Notes under the pieces: model-generated
The model's input: the letters and a program-made list of their open reading frames with translations, nothing else
Told to the model about the DNA's origin: nothing
Databases searched by the model: none
Program-made: the position numbers and the translations under genes
Assembly: GCA_958510875.1 (NCBI GenBank)
Contig: OY294067.1
Span: 140,326,346-140,390,345 of the forward strand
Direction: 5' to 3'
Length of the DNA stretch: 64,000 bases
DNA from: Endomychus coccineus
Taxonomy: Eukaryota > Arthropoda > Insecta > Coleoptera > Endomychidae
Shown here: positions 20,270-32,789 of the stretch, in pieces
Layout of the letters: each line of letters begins with the position of its first letter
Position numbering within the stretch: position 1 is the first letter of the stretch

Positions 20270-22216
20270 TATTATTGTTAGTACCGCATCCCTCTCCTTC
20301 CACTGTGGAGGACGTCAAGCAGTTCTGGGAAGGAGTCCAGTTCACCTAGGTACACCAGCCCTAGCACACTTCGAAATGTTTTGCGCTGAACGTCAACGAG
20401 ACAGTCAGCAATGATGAGGTCCGACAGGCTCTTTTTGGTACCAAAAACTTTGCTGCTTCCGGCCCTGACAGCATTAACATATGGTGGTGGAAGAATTTTC
20501 CTTCCACTTATAGAGGAGCGGCTAATTCCAAGCTGGGCTGTCGAAGAGTGCACTGTGCTATTAACAAAGAATGCAGAACTACCGGCTGATCACTTGTCTC
20601 AACACCCGCTACAAGTTATTTAGACGTATCTTGTATTCTAGGTTGATGAGATCTATCGATTCGATGATTAATAACATCAGCGAGCAGCATGGGGCGAAGA
20701 ACGCATGGCGGGTTGACGGGAGAACCTGGTGATAGATAGATCTATCACCCAGGACTCCATACTCTACAAGCGCAATCTTTCCATGGCCTGGGTTGACTAC
20801 CGCAAGGCATTTGATTCACCATCACATGAGCTATTATCATACTTGCTCCAATGCCTTGCTTCACCAACCCCACTAGAGAGATGCATCTTTTGTCACTCTG
20901 GAAGACTCGTTTTGCAATCACATCAGGCACACGACGAGTCTTGACAGAGTTGGCAACATTCAAGGTCTTCCGAACTTTCGTGTGAGAACAAGACATCTGC
21001 AACGAATATACTTGCCGTTCCAGTCCTGCTCCACTCTTCTTGAGTGATGAAATGAATGGTCAATGAGGTGCATAGACTCGACAAGAACACCCGGAAAATG
21101 ATGCATATCCATCAGTTTGCATTCTAGGTCGTCTGTTTTCTGCATTCATCTCTCTCGTCAGCGAGGAGGTAGGGGACTCCTCATTCTGGAGTGTATGTAT
21201 CGGGGTGTGGTCCTGAGTATAGCTCATGGAGTTCTTAGCAGTTCGGACCCCCTCCTGTGCCTTGTCAAAAGTCACGAATTGGCCGAAGTGAGGGCATTTA
21301 TCGTTAAGGCAGCACTAAAAGCTACATAAGAACTTGGCCTCAAATTTCACATCAGCCAAGCAGGCTGACTAGAGGGCAACCTTGAGTATCAACTTGTTCA
21401 CCTAAAAACATAGATAAATGTCGCGGAGCAAGATCTTATGATCAGGCGGCATGTTGACAAGCCGATACAAGGTGTCTTCTACCGAAACATCAAAACGCTC
21501 GGCTTGTCAACCAGGCTGACCTTCGGCTACCTAAAGTCAGCCGGCTTATATTCGAGACCGAGGAGTTTACCGCAGCTTGCCAAGATGGCGTAATTAACAG
21601 GTTCCTGATGTCAGCTGCTGGGCCTGTGGAAAGACGTCTGAGACGCTTTTCCTTGCTGTCGGCATTACCGCAAAAGCTGCCTCGGCGTACACCTATCGTC
21701 ATAATGCAGCCCTACAGGTGCTGTATTACCATCTAAGGCACTCGTACGGAATAGACCAAGAGTCGTTGCTTCCTTGCATGCCTGGAGATAGTGAGTCCGT
21801 GGACGGAAACGAGAAATACCAGATCTACCAGAATAATCCGTTTCCGACCATCAGGTCCAGACAAGCAAATAGGCTTGATGTTGCCCTCCTCGATAAACAA
21901 AGCAGACTATGTATGTCATCAAATTATCTGCTCCGGTAGAGGAGAACATAGTCTTGAAAGTGGAGAAAATATGGACAAGGTATCAAAATCTCCTTTTCGA
22001 GCTCCGCACGCTATACCCAGGCTGCAAGTTCGTATTAGTTGTTCTGATCATCGGTACTCCAGGCAGAATTCGGTCCTCGCTGCGTTGGAACTTCTCGGCC
22101 TGTAAGAACTTGGTGCTGATCTTGATCAGCAGGCAGTCATTCTGGGTTTAATAACACCACTTAGGGTACACGATTTGGGAACCTTAAGCTACTCACCGAC
22201 TGGTGGGGAGAGGTAG
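20270..22216 (+). pseudogene. R4/NeSL-like non-LTR retrotransposon, RT to restriction-like endonuclease (broken)
   Basis: Translation over many frameshifts gives: the pre-RT helix (PSPSTVEDVKQFWEG), RT fingers (SNDEVRQALFGTKNFAASGPD), RNLSMAWVDYRKAFD (RT motif with Asp, about 20775-20815), TRRVLTELATF, then a gap where the catalytic FYVDD block should be. The post-RT QRGGRGLLILE segment follows near 21155, then SCWACG (CxxC knuckle), YRHNAALQVLYYHLRHSYGID (about 21700-21740), and restriction-like endonuclease blocks (LDVALLD; SAPVEENI; FELRTLYPGCKFVLVVLIIG). The C-terminal frame ends at 22214. The endonuclease at the C-terminus and the absence of an APE domain place it with R2/R4/NeSL-type elements. 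A complementary piece of the same family lies at 48337. Confidence 0.75.
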
Positions 22217-25200
22217 CATTGGATAATTGATTAGATTACTCTGGCGTCAACGCTGCGATGTCGACGTTTGAAAATAAACTATGTATATATACGTTCGAGA
22301 GAATCACATCTGTCATGCTTAGATATTGCTTGACAACAGCCTACTGCTTTCTGTTACTCGAAAAGTACTGATAATCCTTGTTCTTGAAGCCGATTAAGTA
22401 TCTGCATAGATCCATGGTCTATCATACCCTGACTAATTTCCATGGTCTATCGGCGTGAAGTTGGATGATGATCGGCGGACTGTGGTAATTCTGCTGTTTG
22501 TTGGCGTTAGTTCAAACTGTCCGCCGACTGATTGTGGAAATCAGCCAGATGTGATCAACCACGACTCAAGATCAGTTGAGTTCATGTGATAAAAGTCGAA
22601 ACGTAGTGTGATTTCACCATCAGGGTCCTACTGGCTGCGCCAATTTTCTTTAGACAGGAATATTGAAGTTTAATAATGGAATAATGAAATTGAAACCAAT
22701 ATTTAGAAGCATGTATCAATTACAACAAATCTAAGGCACCGGTTTACAGCTTCAGCACTTCCAGTTGTACGGCAATGTAGTATAAACACCAGGTGCAGAT
22801 ATGTAAGCATCTTTCATATGATGTGGATGAATAATTCGCGCTTCCGTATTACCTAGGTACATGGAAAAGTAGCCTATCTAATAACGACCAATAATTTGGC
22901 CTACAACGTCTTTGATAATAGCTTACACGTTAGCACTCCGTGTCTTCAAATCACGAAATATGAACAGCTGAAATCTTGATACGTCAGCAAACTCGTGCCA
23001 GATTTGACAAGCCGTGTACTCAGTGGTAGCAAAGTTAACAATGATCGCGCTGTTCCGATTTTCCAACAAGATCGAACGTTCCCTGCAAGATGAATCGACG
23101 GAAGATGCACGATTAAGCATGTCGTCAAGTCAAGTCGTTAGATATAACATACATTCAAAAAATTAGGTTTATGCATCTCAACATAATTCTTCACAGCAGA
23201 TGCGACATACAATCGCAGATGAATCCGGTGGAATCACATCACATACGTTCAGGCATTAAGCTTAATATTTGTCCTTATATGGAAGCTAGTAGTATTCGAG
23301 TTGAACACTCCATGGACTACTAAATATGATAATCTACCATTGCATCATCAAATAATGTCTTTTTCATATACTTTTCTACTCTTCATTCTCCTCAAATTAT
23401 GATTAGTGCAGTCCTAAGTAATACTAAATTTGTGCCCGAAGGAGGAATATGAATTGAATAACCTAGTATCTAATTAATTGTTAGTTCTGATTGGTTGCAG
23501 AGGAAGAGTATTCCACAATCCAGTATCAAATTTTTCATATATTCAAAAGGTGATCAAAATCAGATGTTTTCTCCTTGTTCAAATTAAGATACAAATTGAG
23601 CTAAGGCAACTGAGAACTTGTAATTCCAATATTTTTATGAGAAATTATAGCATTACTACTGTTTGTACACTTTGACGTAATTTCTTCTCAAATAGTGGAA
23701 TGAATTCTGTTTTATAGTATTAATTGTAGGTGTAGTTAGCGTAACATATGGTGGTAATTGGTTGCAGTAATTTATAGTGAGTAAGTTTCCACTTATTGTG
23801 ATTGCAAGTTAATTTATTGGCCGATAAGGTTTTACAAGTTTTTTCAACTTCTCTAATATTACATAGAAACAATCAGTGTACAAGCAGTTGAATAACATTT
23901 TATCCTCAAGTATAAATCAACATTCCATGGCATTTGTATTCTATTGTATATGAAACAATTACTTCAGTCCTTTAGAAATTAATAAATTATACGCAATACG
24001 TAATCTGCAACACACGGGCAACTAGTCATTAAATTCTACCATCAACCACCTGCTATCCTGCGACAGTTCATGCCTTCTTTCGAGCACACATGTATTTATT
24101 AGTAGATAAATGACAATACGACTCTGCATTTTACATTAAATAACGAGAAATTCATAGTATTATCTGTGATTCTTCATTCCGTGTCCACATGGTATTTAAG
24201 GACAAACTAAGCTGAAATGTATTGATCCCAATTTATATAAATGAAACATCTGGAAGAAAAATTACACTGAACCGAAAATGCCGGTGATATTCTATATTTC
24301 ACATAACGATAGGTAATTGATGTCCCGTGTGCGCCTCCGTTACCCAAAACAGGTATCACAATACCAAGTTATCCGTCGTCACTCAACAGGTAAACATGTT
24401 TCGTAGGCCCGTCACTCAAGCAGACAAACGTTTAAAGCATCGGTCACACTCTATTACCCGCCTGTCGTAGTTTTTTTAACGACAGCAAACGATAATTGAT
24501 GAAGTGGTTTTATTATAATAAGTAGATAAATAACATGAACAATTTATTATATTAAGTACATTCGGACAATCAGCATACCTTGAAGAAACCAATTAACTGC
24601 TCACTAAGGATGTAGAAGGCCCTTAAGTGACCCAAATCAGTTGTTTAAGTTTTTTATACTAATGAAGATATAAACTTTAATGCATTACAAAGGCTGTGAA
24701 GGAGCTTTTATGATCGATCCAATATGTTAGAATACATAATAAATTCGCCTCGAGATGTGATATACTATTTCAATTATTTTAACACAAACATTCTTTCATT
24801 CTACAGACTGAGCATATGAAAGTGAAATAATGAATGATATTATAATAAATGAGAATGTTATTTGCATCTCAGAACCAAAACCTGAGATATCAACAGATGC
24901 AATAATTCATTTACGCTGTTTTCGTTTAGTACTGATATTTGTTTGACAAAAACATCAAAAAAGCACTCTTTTTCGTTTTATCTTGTTCGTTCGTATACTT
25001 ATCTGAAGCAGTGGGACAAATATGTTGTCCAAATGTTGACATATTATTAACTGAATACACCATAGAGAACTAGTTATTACAGGTTATGTTCGAATAATGT
25101 TGTGTAAAAAGGAGTCTGAAGTCTATTCTGAATACCAAATTGGTATTCGGCTATCCTACTGCCCCGTTCGCTGATCTGAATGAAATGTTGTTCAATTGAG

Positions 25201-25594
25201 TTATAAAATGCGAATAAAATACAAATTCACACTTTATCAACAATATGTCACTATATTGTGGCATCATCAGAATTAATTAATAACTGAATACTTCTAAGAT
25301 TTGATACGTTAAATTGTATGGTATATGTACTTAGGGGTCAACTGGCCATAGCAATGTCTGTAGTTGAAATAACTTCTTAGAAACTATTGATATCAAATGG
25401 ATGTTACTCAAATGTGAGATCATTCCGAATTTTGGAAAATTGAAGTTTGATTCTCACAATACATATTTTCAGATATGCACTACATCTTCCAGGGTCTACT
25501 TATGCGCCATATTTCAAGGATATTATAATGTATTCAGTCCATGAAATATGATTTATTACAATTATGATTTGTATTGGAGGTATATTTGAAGACA
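22217..25594. other. Long non-coding stretch; isolated primer-site match at 22624
   Basis: I find no domain-bearing frame. On the minus strand at 22624-22642 the sequence reads TGGCGCAGCCAGTAGGACC, very like the primer-binding sites of insect Gypsy elements, so a decayed LTR may lie to its right. No pol sequence supports this. A hammerhead-like relic lies at 25217-25280. The rest is AT-rich and featureless. Confidence 0.4.
25217..25280 (-). ncRNA. Possible decayed hammerhead-like motif
   Basis: On the minus strand AAUU, a full CUGAUGA box, one U and GCCACAAUAU are followed by a perfect 7-bp stem (ACAAUAU with AUAUUGU) and a closing arm GAAUUU. The GAAA box is replaced by GAUAAAG. The layout matches the better motifs in this window, but the core is incomplete. 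Confidence 0.2.
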
Positions 25595-25905
25595 ATTTCA
25601 ATGACTGACTTTTCTTCTAGTATTTCGTAGAGCCTCCAAATCTCGAAATTTCTTTAGATGCTGAAGTGACTCGTAAACATCAATGTCAGTTTTTGTTCTC
25701 ACTGTTTCACTGTTACTTTTCTCTACTTGTATCGGTTCATCCTTTTCCTCCAAGTCAACTCCTTCTGAAATAACCTCATTTATCCTGATATCGGTTTCAG
25801 GTTCTTGTTCAGCTGAGTTGGTACACACTTGCCTTTTGCAGTGATATCAAATAGTAGAACATTTGATGCCACCTTTCCTACATTTGCAGACTGAAGTTCC
25901 CCATT
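25595..25905 (-). pseudogene. Cys-rich C-terminus of a GCDTTSA-type protein
   Basis: On the minus strand the sequence reads SVCKCRKGGIKCSTI, a stop, then YHCKRQVCTNSAEQEPETD and an acidic tail ending at 25598. CxC...C...C...C tails of this kind close a multi-copy protein family of insects and other animals whose central motif is GCDTTSA. That motif is found in the same orientation 0.9 kb upstream (26600-26990). The two pieces are therefore likely one broken gene. The function of the family is not known to me. It behaves like a transposon-borne or repeatedly copied gene. Confidence 0.5.
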
Positions 25906-26599
25906 TGGTACACTTACTCAAGTCAAAAGTGGGAAAAATAAAGCTCATTACAAAAATTTTATGAACCGCACGAAAACTCAAAATCCTTTTAGAATCGTGT
26001 TCAGGATGGCTTACACATCGTTAGTCAGAAGAATAAGGGGGCTCGTGCTCATTACTATTAATAAACAATGAACAACCGTTCTCAATTAACAAATGAATTG
26101 TGTTTTATAACAGAGGATACATCTCGGGCTCATTTAATCCAAAATTTCTGAAATTTGCTATCAAGAAGTTTTTTGGTCCGCTGAACTCGAATCTGAAGAA
26201 AATGGAAAATCCGCCACGTTTTCCGAAAAACTCCTAAAAATCAAAATTCACCATTTCTGCAAGACAAACTTCAATTATTTTGTTTTTCGAAAATTTGTAG
26301 TCAGCGTTATTGGAATAATACGTGATAGTTCTCGGTACGAATTTTACTCAAAGAAGGAAAATTATGGAAAATTGGTAAGCCATCCTGAGCACGATGCAAA
26401 AACAATTTTGCATTTTAGTGCTGTGTATAAAATTTTGAATATTTTTCACACTTTTGACTGGAATAACTTACATAATATCATTACTGGGAACGACCCATGT
26501 TTTCTCTCAACCCCAATCTAAGGAACTTCTGGGAAATCTGCTTCAAAGTTGAATCTACAGGTATGCACGGAGACAAGGATATTTTTCATTAGTGATTTG
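25906..26599. other. Sequence between two parts of the GCDTTSA remnant
   Basis: No open frame continues the protein. This could be decayed coding sequence, an intron or an insertion. I recognise nothing. Confidence 0.35.
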
Positions 26600-26990
26600 T
26601 GAAAAAGGTGTATTCACAAACAACCAAATGTTTCGTCACTGCCCTTTCTAACGTAAAAGGTTCCAGAAATGTATGTCCTGTTTCATAGATGTCATTCGGA
26701 CATGCATAATCATCAAGGAAAATGTTCAGAACTTGTAGCCGTACAGTACTGTTCAGTACTTTGGCAGATTTCTTCTGTCCCTATCTAAAAATAGCGAATG
26801 TAGTATCGCAACCACTGAACGCATGAAAAAAACAGAGTGTAGTCCCTCATGTGTGGCTGTTGAGCAATGTTCAGTATTGCTGGACAATGTAAACCTTCTT
26901 CTGCCTTACCTCTTTCAGGAGTCAGCATTTTCATCGGTTTGCTATACAAAGAAATGTACTTGAATTTTCACACAAAACATATTATTTATA
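26600..26990 (-). pseudogene. GCDTTSA-motif protein remnant (central part)
   Basis: The minus-strand translation gives ANKPMKMLTPERGKAEEG, then FFHAFSGCDTTFAIFR (about 26793-26830), a stop, and GQKKSAKVLNSTVRLQVLN, YACPNDIYETGHTFLEPF, LERAVTKHLVVCEY. The HAFSGCDTTSA signature and the following small helical block are shared by a large set of uncharacterised animal proteins often found in transposon-rich DNA. The GCDT motif is reminiscent of XPG/PIN-type nuclease sites, but that link is only inference. Stops and one frameshift mark it as dead. Confidence 0.5.
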
Positions 26991-28339
26991 ATGATACAAA
27001 AGAATGGCAGCTGGTGGGAGGGGGTGGCTTCATTTCATAGTATGAAACGGGAATAGTCTTTTACAACAATATATTGATGAGATTTATTAATATTCTTCGT
27101 CAGGAAGTCTCAAGGCCGCATTACACCAGCCGAGTAACTTGCTCAGGTACTCGCCAGAGAAAAGAGTATGAGTATTAAATGCGGAAGGGTAGTTAACGAG
27201 TCAGTAGACAAGAACTTCGGTTAGGATACATTAAGCATGGTTTCGCGAAAGACAAAATCTAGGAATTAAAGTGAGTTTTCAATCCTCATTCTAAATTGAT
27301 AATATCTGCCATAAAGAATAAACCAAAGAGGAAATTTGAAAGTCTTCATAAAGTGCGAATTTATTCAGACGGGAAAATGCAACTTGTTTCCAGTCACGGT
27401 CAGATAACTCGTCTGTTCCTAGGCTGATTATTGACTGTAATGACTACATTATCTGAACACTTGGCCAAATGCACTGTCTCCGCCCAACACTCAGTAGGTG
27501 TGATGCGACTTCCAAAAACTAATCTAATCCCAGCCTCATAAATGATGATTTGTGACGTAAGAAGTATATAGTTTACTAGCTGTGGAATGGTCTGTCACAG
27601 ACATTATGTAACTGTCAATGTGTCAGCTGTCTGTCATGTAAACGTTACCTGTCTTGTGGATGAGTTATATTGTCTGGCATAGCACAGAGGTCATGTCATG
27701 TGAAAGTTTGGGATATGTTATGTTATGGTCTGTCACTGACATTATGTGACTGTCAATATGTCAACTGTCTGGCATGTAAACGCTACATGTCTTGTTCATG
27801 AGATATGTATTGGCTGTCATAGCATAGACAGTCTGAACTGTAGTAATGATAGATATGTCTGTCATCCAAATTGTAAGTACGTGATTTTATTAGTTGTCAG
27901 AAAAGTCGAAATACATCGAACCCCTTTTACCACGTTTGGGATTGACCGTTGAAAAGTCCTTTCATTTGGGGGTGTCTACGTTGCATAAGTAACATATCTG
28001 CCAAGTTTCACATCCGTCCGCTTCATTGTTTCCAAGGTTTCGTGATGAGTGGTTGTCAGTGAGTCAATCAGTTAGTGAATGGTATTTACCTTTTTTATAT
28101 ATAAATAGATATTGATATCAAGATTTTCAAATAGGTTCGTCTTATGAATTGTGGATGAGTTTTCCTACCCAAGCGTTTTTGGACTAGGAAATTACTTCAG
28201 TATCTGCGATGAATATCGTAGGTGGTTTTGCCAGATTTTCATAGCTTCGTTCAAATAGAGATTGCAAATATTTGTTTCAGTTTTTTAGTGTCGTACAAGC
28301 AAAACCTAAGGGATCATTCATTGACACAGTTCATTATTG
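26991..28339. other. Non-coding, contains a 138-bp tandem duplication
   Basis: Apart from the duplication at 27589-27840, I see no coding or repeat signature. Confidence 0.45.
27589..27840 (+). repeat. 138-bp diverged tandem duplication
   Basis: GGTCTGTCACAGACATTATG at 27589 recurs at 27727 (GGTCTGTCACTGACATTATG), and the two copies align over about 110 bases with scattered differences. Each unit holds several TGTCA/TGACA words, so it also has internal short-repeat structure. Confidence 0.65.
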
Positions 28340-30745
28340 TGCTATACGTTTCCACAATAGGTATACCAAAACGAAACCCGGCCGATATCTCATATACCGT
28401 CAGTTTACAAAAAATCGTTCGGACCCGTCGATTTTTATTTTCCAGAGGATGGATTTTGTTGATAACATCAACCTTGTAACTTCCACCCACCAACAGGGGT
28501 GACCTTTACCCTGAAATCTTGAATAGAAATAGGGGTCGTGGTACCTCAAAGGTAATCGAATTTTCTATTCAACGCATCTTAGTTTTACAAATTTGATGAA
28601 GCCGTTTTTGCGAAAATATGGAAAGAACAATGGAAAGAATGTGTTGCTCGGTGAAGAAATGTTGAGATCCATTGATTTTTATAGCGAGAAGAGAGTTATT
28701 CTCGCTTATTTTCAGCTCTGCCTCTCCAAGAGGTAAGCTTCAACCCTTAAATTAGAATGGGATTACAAGTCAAATGATACCACAATTCAAAAGTCATCAA
28801 AATGTCTTTTTACGGCCTAACCATTTTAAGAGTTAAGTAGGTCGTTAAGTTACTTAATAAGTCAACACTGATAAAACGTTTATTATTACGTTAATTTTCT
28901 GTAATTAACATTGTTTTTGTGGAAAAAATTATTCTTTTTAAGCTCAGCTTTACGGTATCGTTTAGGTTTACAAAAAAAGATGAGACACAAAATATAAATT
29001 TAGTTTATTCATTGTTGATGGTAATAAGTGCTGAAAGTGTTGGCCTCTTGCTTCCATACAATAATAGAGATTTTGTTCAAAACGGTCCTGACATGAAGCA
29101 TTTCTGGTCTAATGGCCCGACATTCATCAAAGTTCCGCTGACGTAATTCATTTAATGACTGTGGCTGAGTTTCCTAAATCTTATTTTTCAACTGACCTCA
29201 TAGAAAAAAAATCTGAGGGAGTCAAGTCAGGTGATTTTGCAGGCCACTCTGTTGGTCCTCTTCGGACGATCCATTTACCAGGATACGTCCGATTTGAATA
29301 TTCACGAGCAGCAAGGATATAATGAGGAGGTGTACCATCTTGTTGAAATGTCAACTCTTCGTCTTCTCATAATTGCAGATACATTTCTCCATTTAGATTT
29401 CCTGGTGAGAAAAAAAAGGATCAATTAAACAATCGCCATAAATTCCAACCCAGACATTTAATGTCTCAGGATGTTGAATGTGAACCTCATGGAATAGATG
29501 TGAATTTTCGTCAGACCAATATCGATAATTATGACGATTACAAGTCTCATTTAGAAAAAATGAACACTCATCGTACTATTTATTATTCGTTCATTCATAA
29601 TCTCGCAAAATTCCAAGCGTCTGTCAAAGTCATCTTCGTTTAATTGTTGTACAAGATGAATTTCGTGGGGGTGAAATTATGCAAATATTCGTACGAGATA
29701 TTCCACACACTACAGGTAGTTGCCTGGGTTTAATGTAGGGTCTCAAAACAGCTACTTCCACTGCTCCGTTTCCCACTATCCTTCGATTTGGAGCAATTGG
29801 TTTCCGGTTTGTCACTGATCCTGTCTCCCTTAATATTGCTACCAGCTCAATTATGTATTTTCGGTTAGCATGTTTATCTGGATCCATTTCATTGAATACC
29901 TGTGCTGCAATATTAACACATCAACGATTTTCATAATACAGTTCAAACAGCGATACTCTTTCTGCAGTAGAATAAACCATTTCAGATCAAAATAAAGCTT
30001 AGTCACAGACAAAACCCTGCCGGATAATGAATTGAAATGAATTAAGTGTAAATACTCGGAACTTTCAAGGAAATGCAAGTTTTATAAATTTTTTACGAAA
30101 ACAGAATTCCACAGCAGATAAAATGAAATACTTTTTTGTTTAAACGATGAAATTAGAATTGACATTACCTTTTGTCACTGGTAAATGACAAATATATATT
30201 AATATAAATAATAAAAAGAAACTAAAGTTAATAAATCATGTTGGATTTGCCTAAAAAAGAATTTAATGACCATAAATTATGGTCTCACAAGAATTTTAAT
30301 CCCATTTTAATTTGAGTGTTGAAGCTCACCCCTGTGAGGGATTCAAGGGACATAGTTGAAAATTGTGCACAAAAGACTTCTTCTCCGAGATAAAAATCAT
30401 CATCATCGAGCAATAATTATTGAGAAATCGTTTCGTTTTCATTGTTTTTCCCTTATTTTCTCAAAAACGGCAGCATCAAATTTTGGAAACTAAGCAGCGT
30501 TGAACAGAGAATTCAATCACCTTTAATATGAAGTACCACTTGACCCCAATTCCTGTCCAAGATTTTGGGGTTGAAGCTCACCCCTGCGAGGGGGTGAAAG
30601 TGACAAGGTTGATGATATAAGCGAAATCTTTCCCTCGAGAAACAAGAATCGACGGGTCCGAGCGATTTCTTTTAAACGAACGGTATATGAGATATCGGCC
30701 GTGTTTCGTTTTGATCGGCCCCCCGGTATACAAATCGGTAAAGGG
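28340..30745 (-). mobile_element. Tc1/mariner-type DNA transposon with ~450-bp inverted arms
   Basis: The left arm (about 28340-28785) and right arm (about 30290-30745) are imperfect reverse complements over about 450 bases. Matching blocks include AACGAAACCCGGCCGATATC on the left with its complement at 30685-30720, CATCAACCTTGT, and CAGGGGTGA. A broken transposase gene lies between them on the minus strand. Arms this long are unusual for Tc1/mariner, so two inverted copies of a short repeat flanking the gene is an alternative. Confidence 0.6.
28970..29980 (-). pseudogene. Transposase with DUF4817-type HTH and DDE_3-type domain (broken)
   Basis: The minus-strand translation starts at an ATG at 29980 (MVYSTAERVSLFELYYENR, a stop, CVNIAAQVFNEMDPDKHANR), then ILRETGSVTNRK, the linker of the DUF4817-like helix-turn-helix domain. 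LPVVCGISRTNI follows. The catalytic part shows CRYWSDENSHL, TLNVWVGIYGDC, and EWPAKSPDLTPSDFF, which holds a catalytic Asp. The C-terminus reads INELRQRNFDECRAI. There are several stops and shifts. It belongs with an insect Tc1/mariner-related family. Confidence 0.7.
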
Positions 30746-32036
30746 CAGCAAAATAGAATATGTTTTTACATTTTGGATATCTCGTTCAAAGAAACTTCGA
30801 ATAATAAGCAAACTCAACCTATGATGATGCAAATAAAAGAAATTATCAGCAGTCCCCGACACAAAGTAATAAACTCAGTTTCAGTATTTCACATGTCAAT
30901 AGATCTCTAGGTAGGTCAATATTTACTATCGATTTTTTTAGATCCCTGCACGAATCGATAAGAATTATGCTTATCTTATTATGTTATATGTTATGCACAA
31001 ACTTACGATATATCTTCTCTATTGAGATTAGTTTCTAAATGATCAGCAAAACATCACACAAGAATTCTAAAATAGTGTATTGGAACATTTATTATTGATA
31101 CGTAAATCGTCACATTTTCTGCATGATGAAATTGCCTTTGGTGGAAGTGGAGACTTTTTTGTAAAAATACTGTTTGCACATTCTGAGAAAATTAACATCC
31201 AATTTTCTGACAAGTAATTAGATAAAATATGAGCCCGCCTTTCATTTTTAATAAGAATAATAAACTTTATAATAATAGTACACGTCAGTAAATTATAGAC
31301 CAGGTATACATTTATGATATTTGGATTCTAACAACATCTCATCCTTTTCCTAATAACGTAACTCTTCGATCATCTACAGTCTTAACTTAATAGCTGGAAG
31401 CGCTCCTTCGGAAGCTGTAAGTTGATGTGGCGACCCACAGCAGACTGCAAATGGCATTCGATTAATATCAAGCAATATATAAATATATCATAGGGCTTAT
31501 TAGTTTCCTCTTTGTGTTCTGTGAGCCTTACGAAGTTCGGAGTTGGAATCAAAATTCATTACTCAAAACTAAAATTATAATCTATAAATCAAATCTGTTA
31601 GCTGCATAAAGCAGCTGATGTAAAATAAAAGCACTGGTATTATTGAAAACTTACTACACCATTTATTCCTCAAGATACATTTGTAACACCAATGGACAAA
31701 ATATACGGAATGATAAACTAATTATAGAAAAAATCAGCTTCAATTACGTGAAACTTTAATGTTTCACCACATCTTCGGAATTATTGACAATTTCTTCAAT
31801 TTATCTGTATCGAATATTTTTCCATATTATTTAAATTCTGTTATTTCTGAATTTTCATCGATTCATAATCAGTGAAGTATTCGTGGAATATAACGTCCTA
31901 TCAGTAGTTGCAGTTGACATTCTTAAGACATATTAGATTCTGAATATTCCACTATATTGAGAAGAAAACAGTTATATCCAACACACATAGGTTATTTCGA
32001 TTGTGAAAAATGTATATTACTATAGGAAATTATGGG
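30746..32036. other. No recognisable feature
   Basis: AT-rich. Isolated frames lack domains. Confidence 0.5.
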
Positions 32037-32752
32037 TCACACGCTAGGATTCAGGAGCTTCTGAAGAGAATTCGGTGAAAAATATATTTCCCAGGAAATT
32101 TCCAGTTTAATGCAAGTACGAAATTGATCAGTTGATGGCTCAACTCTGTATTTTAAACTTTTGAAACGTGAACTGGAGGAATATGTATTTGTACTTTTAT
32201 ACTGAGAATATATTGCCTGTTGAATTATGGGATCTTTGCTTTTCTCAATTGGAATTTCAGCACAATCAATTACACAATCATATTCAAATTCGGATCTCTC
32301 ACATTTCATAGCCCAAAAGTCAACCTTTTTCAATGTAGTGTACATATGATTAATCTAGAATTTTATTGTTCTAGTTAGAATGCGGTTACTCACATCAAAC
32401 AACATTTGTAATGTTCTATAATAGAAATTATGTCTAATTTTTATTAGTGTTAATAATATTTGATCCTCCATGCATAGCGCAGTAAGATAATGTTTTTCTG
32501 GATATCTTAAAGAAATCACATATGAGGTCGAACTCATTTCGATGAAAACCACTGAAGTGTGTCAATTGCATATCCGACAAAAAACTGATGGAAACTAAAA
32601 CTAATTGAGATCGTTGTAATGACATTATTGTCTGTGTGCTGATAGAAGTATTGCAATATGAAGTAGATTCCTTCACTGTATCTTCCTGTGTCGAAACTTC
32701 TAAGAAATTACCCACATTTGTTGAATCACAAATATCCATTTCTACGATCACA
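32037..32752 (-). pseudogene. PIF/Harbinger-type transposase fragment (DDE_Tnp_4)
   Basis: Three minus-strand frames in order give: SDMQLTHFSGFHRNEFDLIC (N-terminal helix of the family), QILLTLIKIRHNFYYRTLQM and LFDVSNRILTRTI (the helix-turn-helix-like block), then DFWAMKCERSEFEYDCVIDC with AEIPIEKSKDP and YSQYKSTNTYS, which contains the first catalytic Asp (IDC). The second and third catalytic acidic residues are missing because the copy ends at 32037. Harbinger transposases need a partner Myb-like protein; none is seen. Confidence 0.65.
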
Positions 32753-32789
32753 CTTGATGAGATTTTTCAAATAAATATCACATAGCATT

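Noticed and set aside
25595..25828. Stand-alone small acidic protein of 76 residues
   Set aside because: The Cys-rich sequence just upstream in the same frame shows it is only the tail of a larger broken gene.
31755..31800. CCGAAGAUGUGGUGAAAC on the minus strand as another hammerhead
   Set aside because: The 5' half of stem II is missing and the arms do not pair; too degraded to call.
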